Made by a program: the position numbers and the translations under genes. Positions 1 to 5,592 of a DNA stretch of 28,479 nt are shown one piece after another. The notes below the pieces were generated by a model. The model made no database searches, was not told the DNA's origin, and saw only the letters and a list, made by a program, of their open reading frames with translations. This DNA is from a virus: positions 1 through 28,479 of the IMG/VR virus record IMGVR_UViG_3300042516_003651. One strand, given 5' to 3'. Every line of letters starts with the position of its first letter. The stretch's first letter is position 1.

Positions 1-127
1 CCTATGGGCTGGAAGATTAAAACGGTGTATGTAGAAACGACAGGACAGAAAGCAGCGAACGCAACTGAACTAAACAGCATCAGTGAGATTAGGGGTTTAA
101 TTAACTTCGACCAAGAGTATTACTTCG
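1..127. repeat. Left copy of 127-bp terminal overlap (circular contig)
   Basis: Identical, as read by eye, to 28353-28479. The repeat lies wholly inside the dNMP kinase reading frame and does not follow a gene boundary. Its length of exactly 127 matches a common maximum assembly k-mer. It is best read as an overlap left by assembling a circular or circularly permuted molecule, not as a biological direct terminal repeat. Confidence 0.9.
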
Positions 128-192
128 CTGAAAATTGCAGAAACAAGATTCTCGCTGAGGGCAGAATGCTCGCTAAGCAGTGGATGCTGTAA
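1..192 (+). CDS. Deoxynucleoside monophosphate kinase, 3' part (gene split by the window ends)
   Basis: This is the C-terminal part of the gene that begins at 27939. The first 127 bases equal the last 127 bases, so joining position 28352 to position 1 gives one 606-nt frame encoding 201 residues. The stop is TAA at 190-192. The ATG at position 4 is an internal methionine of the joined protein, not a start. This part holds the C-terminal region after the nucleotide-binding core and has no separate motif I can name. The next gene starts 4 nt after the stop, so the two are probably co-transcribed and translationally linked. Confidence 0.85.
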   Translation, partial: PMGWKIKTVYVETTGQKAANATELNSISEIRGLINFDQEYYFAENCRNKILAEGRMLAKQWML

Positions 193-196
193 AAAA

Positions 197-550
197 ATGG
201 ACTCAATTAACTTCAGCGTAGTCATTCCTTTTCCGAACGGAACTGAACTCAACCAGGAACAAATCCAATGGGCTGAATCTATCGGAATTAGTGCAGAGCG
301 CGCGAAGTGGCTGGCTTCCTGTCCAGCGGGCACGAGATGCGGTGATAAGGACAAGCCAATGAGAGTATTAAAATATAACCCTGTGGCATTTATTCATAAA
401 GCACCAAGTTACAGAAATTACTATTTCAGAATTCATCGACGAGGCGTTAAGATAGTCAAAAAACTCTCTCCTGACCTCGAAGAATCAATGAATATGCGAG
501 ACGCTATCTGTCGTCAAATGGGCATCTATCTTGTGCCTAAGCCTGAGTAA
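197..550 (+). CDS. Hypothetical protein (117 aa)
   Basis: The ATG start lies 4 nt after the dNMP kinase stop. I do not recognise a family. The middle is basic (RNYYFRIHRRGVKIVKK, about residues 72-88), which might contact nucleic acid, and the N-terminal half has a short helical stretch rich in Glu and Ala. There is no signal peptide or membrane segment. It sits between nucleotide-metabolism and phosphoesterase genes in the early region, so a role in takeover or DNA metabolism is possible but is only inference from position. Confidence 0.75.
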   Translation: MDSINFSVVIPFPNGTELNQEQIQWAESIGISAERAKWLASCPAGTRCGDKDKPMRVLKYNPVAFIHKAPSYRNYYFRIHRRGVKIVKKLSPDLEESMNMRDAICRQMGIYLVPKPE

Positions 551-567
551 CCAATTCCAATTTCCCT

Positions 568-1377
568 ATGAAAACAAAACAAACGAAACCACAAAAACAG
601 TCAAATAACCTAAAAACAAAAAAGCCAATTCGCTTTGTCGCTGCAGGTGACAATCACGGCGATATGGCAGACCCTGAGGCACTTGGAGCTCTCTTTGCTT
701 TCTGCAAGGACTATAAGCCTGATGTCAGAATTGCCCTCGGTGATTGCTTTGACTTCCGAAGCCTAAGACGCGGGGTAGGCAACGATGCTGAATCCGCTGA
801 GAGCCTTAAGGCAGACATCGACGCTGGTCTGGACTTCCTGAATAAATACCGACCTGACGTTTATCTATTCGGTAATCACGAGGCACGACTCGATTCGCTC
901 ATTTCGACATCAGGCAGTGCTATTGTGCGAGACTATTGTCAGGATGTTAAAGACGGCATCATTCGCGGTGCTCGTAAGGCTGGTGCTAAAACTATCCTTC
1001 CGTATCACGCCGAGAAAGGTGTTTATCGTCTCGGTCCGGTTGCGTTCATTCACGGATACGCCTACGGCAACAACGCCACCACAGAGCAAGGCAGGCACTA
1101 CGCAGACAGAGGCGGTGCATTGATTCACGGACACACGCACAACCTCGCTCAGATTAACCTCACGAAGCACGAGGGCGGGGTTGCGTTTTCAGCTGGGTGC
1201 TTATGCCAGAAGGAAAACATGGACTACGCATCGCACAGACTCGCAACCTCTCGATGGGGTAGCGGATTCGCGGCTGGATGGATTGACGGCGATGATTGGA
1301 AGGTGTTCCTGGTGCACAAGGTCGGCGGTCGATGGATCTGGCAGTCGGACTTGACAATCTGGACTCCGCCAAAGTAA
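568..1377 (+). CDS. Calcineurin-like metallophosphoesterase
   Basis: A 269-aa protein with the full metal-ligand set of the calcineurin-like phosphoesterase superfamily: GDNHG (D28, H30), GDCFD (D59), GNHE (N103, H104), a histidine near H162 (FIHG) and GHTH (H189, H191). Such enzymes use two metal ions to hydrolyse phosphomono- or phosphodiesters. Phage members can act on nucleic acid ends, nucleotides or signalling nucleotides; the substrate here cannot be told from sequence. The first ~20 residues are Lys/Gln-rich and probably disordered. The leader before ATG is G-free (TTTCCCTATG). It lies among early genes, 17 nt after its upstream neighbour. Confidence 0.88.
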   Translation: MKTKQTKPQKQSNNLKTKKPIRFVAAGDNHGDMADPEALGALFAFCKDYKPDVRIALGDCFDFRSLRRGVGNDAESAESLKADIDAGLDFLNKYRPDVYLFGNHEARLDSLISTSGSAIVRDYCQDVKDGIIRGARKAGAKTILPYHAEKGVYRLGPVAFIHGYAYGNNATTEQGRHYADRGGALIHGHTHNLAQINLTKHEGGVAFSAGCLCQKENMDYASHRLATSRWGSGFAAGWIDGDDWKVFLVHKVGGRWIWQSDLTIWTPPK

Positions 1378-1398
1378 CTCACAGAACCGAAAACTACG

Positions 1399-1776
1399 AA
1401 TCAAAAAATTCACAAAACCACAAAACCATAAAAATGAACCAAACTTATGTCATTTTAATGAAGGAAAAGTTCGAATCATCATTTTTGGCTGATGGCGATC
1501 GAGCCATGCATTTTCGTAAATCAGAAGTAGAGCAGATTATTAAAAGCGGAGACTCCGTTGTATTTGATTTTACTGGTGTAGATAATATGACGGACTCGTT
1601 TTCAAACGCTTGTTTTGCTGAGCTATTTTCAGTCCATAAAGCTTTAGTAGGAAATCGAATCGTTTTTAAATCATGTTCACCTTTGATTAAATATTTCGTT
1701 TTGAGTGCCATGGCTATGGCCGATCGAAAGAAATCCACAAAATCACAAATCAAAAAATCCACAAATCCTTAAAACC
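1399..1776. repeat. Duplicated A/C-rich leader (1399-1427 and 1748-1776)
   Basis: Two 29-nt segments match at about 25 of 29 positions. Both begin AATCAAAAAAT and end AAAACC. The first is just before the ATG at 1434. The second overlaps the stop of that gene and precedes the ATG at 1798. Both are almost free of G and are likely unstructured in RNA, fitting leaders for SD-independent translation. Confidence 0.6.
1434..1772 (+). CDS. STAS-like protein, DUF4325 family
   Basis: The frame is open from 1296, but that would overlap the phosphoesterase. The ATG at 1434 follows an A/C-rich leader typical of this genome and gives 112 aa. The segment VVFDFTGVDNMTDSFSNACF (about residues 42-61) matches the STAS-like DUF4325 pattern: a beta strand ending D-F-x-x-V followed by a serine-containing helix start. 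In that family the domain often partners with ATPases or regulators; no partner is visible here. The C-terminal 15 residues are a Lys/Ser/Thr-rich tail encoded by low-complexity A-rich DNA. Function unknown. Confidence 0.7.
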   Translation: MNQTYVILMKEKFESSFLADGDRAMHFRKSEVEQIIKSGDSVVFDFTGVDNMTDSFSNACFAELFSVHKALVGNRIVFKSCSPLIKYFVLSAMAMADRKKSTKSQIKKSTNP

Positions 1777-1797
1777 TAAAACAAAAAACAAAACCCA

Positions 1798-2106
1798 ATG
1801 AAAAAACAGCAAATCAACGACCCTGCTTATTTAGCGATAATGCTCGCTGAGATTCATAAGAAAGCAGAGCAAGTGCCTGAGGGATATTACACTTCTAAAC
1901 AATGGTCTGAACGATGGAACGGAAGAGGAAAGCCAGATAAGATTCTAAAGATAGGAATCCTCGCTGGCATCATTGAACGCAGAGATTTCAGAATCATCGT
2001 TGGCGACGGCAGAGTGCTCCCGATTGCTCACTATAAATTTCTCGGCGAGGAAAAGCAGAAGCAGAATTTTAAGAAATTTAATTCTAAGAAATCTAATTCC
2101 AAATAA
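1798..2106 (+). CDS. Small putative winged-helix protein
   Basis: A 102-aa protein of no firm family. Residues about 28-66 (YYTSKQWSERWNG, then KPDKILKIGILAGIIERRDF) look like a helix-turn-helix followed by a wing: a recognition-like helix, then a Gly and a strand with RRDFRI, as seen in winged-helix proteins. The C-terminus is a Lys/Asn/Ser-rich basic tail. It lies 8 nt upstream of the helicase and is very probably in the same operon. A DNA-binding accessory or helicase-loader role is plausible from position; the fold is inferred from pattern only. Confidence 0.7.
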   Translation: MKKQQINDPAYLAIMLAEIHKKAEQVPEGYYTSKQWSERWNGRGKPDKILKIGILAGIIERRDFRIIVGDGRVLPIAHYKFLGEEKQKQNFKKFNSKKSNSK

Positions 2107-2113
2107 TTAGACA

Positions 2114-3418
2114 ATGAATTCTATTCCTTGCTCAATCGAATCTGAGCAATACCTGCTCGGCGTTGTCATTCGGGACAATCTCGACCTCAACGAAATCGGA
2201 CTAAAGGCTCAGGACTTCTTTGAACCACGGCATCAGGACATCGCTCAAGCTGCGATTCTGTGTAAGCAAGACCTCATCGAAATTAACGAAATCAGCATCG
2301 GCTCAGTGCTTTTGTCGAAGGGGCTGAACTACACAACTTACATCAACGAGTGCACGACGAACGTCGGCTTTACTGCTCTGAACAAATTCTGGGCTCAGGA
2401 AATCAAACGCACAGCGAAACTCCGCCAGATTCAACTGCACGCTAAGAAGCTCCTCGACTACACAACCCAACCAGAATCCAACCCAGATGCTCTCCTCGAT
2501 TACGCCGAGGGAACTTTTAAGTCATTCAGTAGGGAAACGAAAACAGGACTTCAGGAGATGCAACTTAGTGCTCTGGCTGAATTCGACCGCAGCAACGATC
2601 CAGACCTCGTTATCGGAAAATACCGCTGGCTTTGCAAGGGTGGCTCGATGCTCCTCGTCTCACAATCCGGTGTCGGTAAGTCGTCGTTCACGATGCAATT
2701 CGTCATTAGTTTGTGCATTAAGCATCCTAAGGGGTTTTTCGGCATAGAAGCACCCAGACCGCTCCGAGTGGTAATCTTGCAGGCCGAGAACGACATCGGG
2801 GATGTGAGTGAATCCTTTCAGGACATCACCAAGGGAATGAATCTCGGCTACCCGGAAATGGAACTGCTTAAGGAGAATCTGCGAATCTTCCGCGACACTG
2901 CTTCCGTTGGTCCAGAATTCCTAAAGCGAATGCAGGAGCTCATCGTCCTGCACCGGGCTGATGTGTTCGTTGTAGACCCACTTTTATCCTTCGCTGGCAT
3001 CGAAGTTTCCGACCAAAAACAAATGACAGAATTTCTACGGCATGGCGTTGCTCGGGTGCTCGAGGAGACAGGGGCGGTTCTTTTAGCGGTGCATCACACC
3101 ACCAAGCCTCGGTCATCAAAAGACCGTGAGGGGCAAACAGACGCAGATTTAGCCTACTCTGGTGCTGGAGCATCGGAGCTCGTGAACTACGTCCGAGAGG
3201 TCGGAGTCCTGCAGCGAGCACAGGGATCAGAACCGATATTTAAATTCTCTTTAACTAAACGCCGTAACCGAGCAGGGATGAAGAACTTAGAAGGCGACTT
3301 CAGCCATGAAATCTACGTTCGCCATGCTCGGGACAGAAATTCTATCCGATGGGAATACAGCACAGCACCTGAACAGCCTCAGGAGCAAGAAAAACCATCA
3401 AAACGCCCGAAATTCTAA
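2114..3418 (+). CDS. Replicative DNA helicase, DnaB N-terminal plus RepA-like RecA core
   Basis: A 434-aa protein. Residues 1-~110 resemble the DnaB N-terminal domain (SIESEQYLLGVVIRD, a typical opening of DnaB-like proteins). Residues ~165-415 form a RecA/RepA-like ATPase core with Walker A QSGVGKSS (184-191), Walker B VFVVDP (284-289) and an AVHHTTKP motif (325-332), as in RepA-type hexameric helicases. The last ~20 residues are charged and probably disordered. It is the only clear replication-fork protein here. No primase or polymerase gene is recognisable, so host enzymes are presumably recruited. The 200-nt gap downstream carries repeats that may be the origin. Confidence 0.88.
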   Translation: MNSIPCSIESEQYLLGVVIRDNLDLNEIGLKAQDFFEPRHQDIAQAAILCKQDLIEINEISIGSVLLSKGLNYTTYINECTTNVGFTALNKFWAQEIKRTAKLRQIQLHAKKLLDYTTQPESNPDALLDYAEGTFKSFSRETKTGLQEMQLSALAEFDRSNDPDLVIGKYRWLCKGGSMLLVSQSGVGKSSFTMQFVISLCIKHPKGFFGIEAPRPLRVVILQAENDIGDVSESFQDITKGMNLGYPEMELLKENLRIFRDTASVGPEFLKRMQELIVLHRADVFVVDPLLSFAGIEVSDQKQMTEFLRHGVARVLEETGAVLLAVHHTTKPRSSKDREGQTDADLAYSGAGASELVNYVREVGVLQRAQGSEPIFKFSLTKRRNRAGMKNLEGDFSHEIYVRHARDRNSIRWEYSTAPEQPQEQEKPSKRPKF

Positions 3419-3464
3419 TTCCTTAATGCAACTTACTTGCAATCTCAAAACTGTCTCACCCGTG

Positions 3465-3500
3465 GAGAATGCTTCGGAGAATGCTTCGGAGAATGCTTCT
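3465..3500. repeat. Three 12-bp tandem repeats
   Basis: The unit GAGAATGCTTCG occurs three times in tandem at 3465, 3477 and 3489; the last copy ends in T in place of G. The array lies just downstream of the helicase gene and outside any supported coding region. Confidence 0.9.
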
Positions 3501-3520
3501 TATCTCTTATAAAGAGATAA
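3500..3520. other. Perfect inverted repeat (9-bp stem, 3-nt loop)
   Basis: TTATCTCTT (3500-3508), loop ATA, then AAGAGATAA (3512-3520). The stem is AT-rich and no T tract follows, so a standard intrinsic terminator is unlikely. A protein-binding palindrome or a cruciform near an origin fits better. Confidence 0.75.
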
Positions 3521-3577
3521 AGAGAATCTCACTTCGCTTCGCTTCCGCCTTCGGCTCGCTCTCTTGTTCGATTCTTA

Positions 3578-3612
3578 GATACAAGATACAAGATACAAGA
3601 TACAAAATACAA
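3578..3612. repeat. 7-bp iterons GATACAA (four perfect, one degenerate)
   Basis: GATACAA starts at 3578, 3585, 3592 and 3599. A fifth degenerate copy, AATACAA, starts at 3606 and runs almost into the ATG at 3619. The direct, gapless 7-nt spacing differs from the 12-nt array upstream. The array may bind an initiator or the wHTH protein, or may simply be an expanded A/C-rich leader. Confidence 0.85.
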
Positions 3613-3618
3613 AACAAA

Positions 3619-3990
3619 ATGAATAAACAAAACACAAAAGCACACAAGTCTCACAGATTGGCTAATCTTAGAAGAAAACTTTGGAAGAATGAATATCAGA
3701 GAATGAAATCGATTGCTCAGTCAGGGAATAAGCGATCCACCGAGAATCATCGCAGGAAGTCATTGGTGATGCGAGAATGGGTGCAAAACATCATACCAAA
3801 AACAATAACCTCTGATGCACTCAAGGAACTAATTGAATCATTGGATTACAAATTCAGCGATGGAAGGAATAAAAAGACTGATAGCTTTATCCGGCGATTA
3901 AAGGACAGAAACCTAATTCGGTTCGATTGGCAGTCAGGATGCTATGTGAATATTATCATTGAGGAAGGAAAAGGTAAGGTCGCAGAGTAA
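3619..3990 (+). CDS. Hypothetical basic protein (123 aa)
   Basis: The frame is open from 3469, but that stretch is the repeat region. The ATG at 3619 with leader ATACAAAACAAA is the natural start. The first ~50 residues are strongly basic and Asn-rich (RLANLRRKLWKNEYQRMK). The C-terminal part, around residues 70-115, looks like a short winged-helix fold: a helix ending ELIESLDYKF, then SFIRRLKDRNLIRFDWQSG with a hydrophobic strand after it. It is probably a DNA-binding protein. Its position beside the iterons makes a role in replication initiation or autoregulation possible, by inference. Confidence 0.7.
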   Translation: MNKQNTKAHKSHRLANLRRKLWKNEYQRMKSIAQSGNKRSTENHRRKSLVMREWVQNIIPKTITSDALKELIESLDYKFSDGRNKKTDSFIRRLKDRNLIRFDWQSGCYVNIIIEEGKGKVAE

Positions 3991-3993
3991 GGA

Positions 3994-4054
3994 TTAGGGA
4001 ACAAGATAGGGTATCCGATAGGCACCCATCTGTTCTCCTATTCTTGCTCCCTTA
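3994..4054. other. Imperfect inverted repeat with ~26-nt loop
   Basis: The arm TAGGGAACAAGATAGG (3995-4010) pairs with CCTATTCTTGCTCCCTT (4037-4053) apart from one bulge and about two mismatches. It lies directly downstream of the 3619-3990 gene. The 3' arm is not followed by a T run, so terminator function is uncertain. Confidence 0.5.
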
Positions 4055-4130
4055 GGGATGGAATTAACTAATTACCTATGGGGTTTATTTATTTCCTCCC
4101 TTCGGCTTCTTGCGAGTCGTTTCGATTGGA

Positions 4131-4188
4131 ACTAAGACTCACTAAGACTCACTTGGCTACACTTGGACTCACTAAGACTCACTTGGCT
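4131..4188. repeat. Direct repeats, ACTAAGACTC units and a 23-bp duplication
   Basis: A 23-bp sequence that opens GACTCACTAAGACTC and closes ACTTGGCT occurs at 4136-4158 and 4166-4188 (period 30, 7-nt spacer ACACTTG). Inside it the 10-mer ACTAAGACTC appears at 4131, 4141 and 4171. The array ends about 45 nt before the GTG of the HTH gene, a suitable place for an operator. Confidence 0.85.
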
Positions 4189-4233
4189 CATCAGTCACTT
4201 GCTTTTCCTTGCTTTGAATGTTAATAACAATAC

Positions 4234-4764
4234 GTGCAGAGGAAATCGTGCTATGACGTGCAAGCCCCTAAAGCGGACGCTCGGCGGTTTGATAAGTGGT
4301 TTTTCTCGTTGAGCAGGAAGGAGCAAGAGAAGTTACGCGATCACGGCGTTTTACCTTACAGGGAGATGTGGCAGCCTAAGCACGTATTTGAAGTGAAGGA
4401 GAACCATAAAGCTTGGGGAACTACTGACACTACCGAAAGAATTGAAACAGAAGAATTCATCAGCAGGGAGCACGTGCTGAATTCACTCAAGGCATTCATG
4501 CAGGCCTTAACGCAGACTGATTCATTTGTCATTCGTCGTCACATTGAATTCATTAAGTGGGCTCTGGAGATGCCAAGCCGGTTACCTTCTCGTCAGATTG
4601 CGTCGATGTATGGTATGAGTCATGAAGGTATTATGAAGCGAGCAAGATTCGTTCGCAGTCAGTTAAACGTGGCTGAATTGGTGACGCTGGATGAAGTGAA
4701 GGAATTCAGGACGAAGGATAATCGGTCAAAGAAGTCAGAAAAAAAGAAAGCAAAACGTAAATGA
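4234..4764 (+). CDS. HTH protein, possible late-gene regulator
   Basis: A 176-aa protein from GTG 4234. The frame has a stop at 4225-4227, so GTG is the first possible start. Residues ~116-146 (LPSRQIASMYGMSHEGIMKR and following) resemble a helix-turn-helix like sigma-70 region 4 or LuxR-type recognition helices. The C-terminus is a Lys/Ser/Arg-rich tail. It is the last gene before terS and the late block, where phages often place a late transcription activator. That role is inferred from position; a packaging accessory or second TerS-like protein is an alternative. Confidence 0.7.
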   Translation: MQRKSCYDVQAPKADARRFDKWFFSLSRKEQEKLRDHGVLPYREMWQPKHVFEVKENHKAWGTTDTTERIETEEFISREHVLNSLKAFMQALTQTDSFVIRRHIEFIKWALEMPSRLPSRQIASMYGMSHEGIMKRARFVRSQLNVAELVTLDEVKEFRTKDNRSKKSEKKKAKRK

Positions 4765-5022
4765 CCGCATATAGCCCCCCAAAGAAATCTATTTACCCCC
4801 ACCCCTGTTCTGGCGTGGCTGAGCACCGCCTGACTTTTTTACTCGTCTGACTCACAAAACCATGGGGTTTACCCATCTGGCTGGCGATTTAAGACACTTT
4901 GACGCACCGACCCTTACCTACCCCTACATTTCCAATCAAAACGCCTCAGAAGCCAAAATTGAAAGAATTAGACGCTTGCCTGAAAATCGACAACTAAAAA
5001 ACAGCCAACCCAAAACCCCTAT
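4765..5022. other. C-rich intergenic region upstream of terS: candidate cos/late control region
   Basis: A 258-nt gap before the terminase genes. It has C runs near 4777-4805, a terminator-like hairpin at 4812-4840, and a short inverted repeat ATGGG-GTTTA-CCCAT at 4862-4876. Lambda-type terminases cut at cos just upstream of the small subunit gene, so this is the most likely place for the packaging site. No direct sequence hallmark proves it. A possible 57-codon ORF (4862-5035) overlaps it. Confidence 0.45.
4812..4840 (+). terminator. Candidate intrinsic terminator before the late block
   Basis: The stem GGCGTG / CACCGCC (one bulged C, loop GCTGAG) spans 4812-4830. After TGAC it is followed by T6 at 4835-4840. 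The 4-nt spacer before the T tract is less ideal than in the terminators at 11982 and 14331. It would end transcription of the early/replication operon before terS. Confidence 0.5.
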
Positions 5023-5035
5023 ATGCCTAAACTAA
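4862..5035 (+). CDS. Possible small ORF (57 aa) overlapping terS start
   Basis: An ATG at 4862 opens a 57-codon frame ending TAA at 5033-5035, overlapping terS by 13 nt. The translation begins MGFTHLAGDLRHFDAP and has a charged helix-like stretch AKIERIRRLPENRQLK. No family is recognised. Much of its DNA is C-rich and may have another role, so it could be a chance ORF. Confidence 0.25.
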   Translation: MGFTHLAGDLRHFDAPTLTYPYISNQNASEAKIERIRRLPENRQLKNSQPKTPICLN

Positions 5036-5571
5036 CCAACGGACAAATCGCTTCTGCCCTCGGGGTGTCGGTTGCTCGGGTGTCGGCATTGAGAAAGGAA
5101 GGAATGCCAGACGATTCGATTGAGTCGGTATTGGCTTGGAGGCAGGCACGCGAGGACGAACGCAGGCGGATTGCTCCGGAAGTCGTAGAGACGCTGGACG
5201 ACGGAAGCATCGCTGAAAGAATTAACTCGCATCGCATTAAGGTGAATTTGGCTGGTCAGGTTTGGGAGCAATCAATTCGAGACAGAGACCCGAATCAGGG
5301 AAAGTTTCAGACGGCTTACAATCAGTCACTGAAGACTCTATTGGATCTCGAAGAGGAGCAGGAGCGACGTGCGGTGCAGGCGAAGCAATTCATCAAGGCT
5401 TCTGAATCACGAGAAGCGATGACGCAGTTGATGTCAGAAATTTTGACTCGGCTCGATAAACTCGGTCTCGATTGTGCTGAACAGTGCAACCCAGAGAATC
5501 CTGCTCGTGCGGTTAAGGTGCTCGAGGGCTGGGTGCGAAAGGTGCGAGCGGAATTGTCGCAGACGGAATAA
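5023..5571 (+). CDS. terS: Terminase small subunit (putative)
   Basis: A 182-aa protein directly upstream of the large terminase gene, in the lambda Nu1 position. Residues 4-30 (LTNGQIASALGVSVARVSAL) form a helix-turn-helix like the Nu1 N-terminal DNA-binding domain. A long charged helical region follows (about residues 75-135), suitable for oligomerisation, with a shorter C-terminal region that may contact TerL. It would recognise the packaging site and load TerL. The length matches Nu1 (181 aa). The identification rests on HTH plus position; direct sequence similarity to Nu1 is weak by eye. Confidence 0.75.
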   Translation: MPKLTNGQIASALGVSVARVSALRKEGMPDDSIESVLAWRQAREDERRRIAPEVVETLDDGSIAERINSHRIKVNLAGQVWEQSIRDRDPNQGKFQTAYNQSLKTLLDLEEEQERRAVQAKQFIKASESREAMTQLMSEILTRLDKLGLDCAEQCNPENPARAVKVLEGWVRKVRAELSQTE

Positions 5572-5592
5572 CAAATGAATGAATAAAACGAA

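Larger units (their letters stand above)
3419..3618. other. Repeat-rich intergenic region, candidate replication origin
   Basis: A 200-nt gap between the helicase and the next gene. In order it holds three 12-bp tandem repeats (3465-3500), a perfect hairpin (3500-3520), a pyrimidine-rich segment with a small GCC-TTC-GGC hairpin, and four to five 7-bp GATACAA iterons (3578-3612). Short iterons, a palindrome and AT-rich DNA beside a helicase gene form a common origin layout in phages and plasmids. This is inference; translation leader or transcript processing roles remain possible. Confidence 0.45.
3991..4233. other. Intergenic region with inverted and direct repeats
   Basis: A 243-nt gap without a supported gene. 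It begins with an imperfect inverted repeat (3994-4010 against 4037-4054) and has a direct-repeat array at 4131-4188. It precedes the HTH gene at 4234. No strong promoter match is visible. The repeats suggest an operator or a second replication-related element. Confidence 0.5.

Noticed and set aside
1-127. A true biological direct terminal repeat, as in T7-like phages
   Set aside because: It is exactly 127 bases, falls in the middle of a gene, and the TerL is of the GpA (cos) type. An assembly overlap explains it better.
1296-1433. Longer start for the DUF4325 gene
   Set aside because: It would overlap the phosphoesterase by 82 nt and add residues unlike the family; ATG 1434 has the typical leader.
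3465-3612. CRISPR-like array
   Set aside because: Units of 12 and 7 bp are directly adjacent with no unique spacers and no cas genes.
3991-4233. tRNA gene
   Set aside because: A GTTTCGATTGG segment hints at a T loop but there is no matching acceptor stem or anticodon arm.
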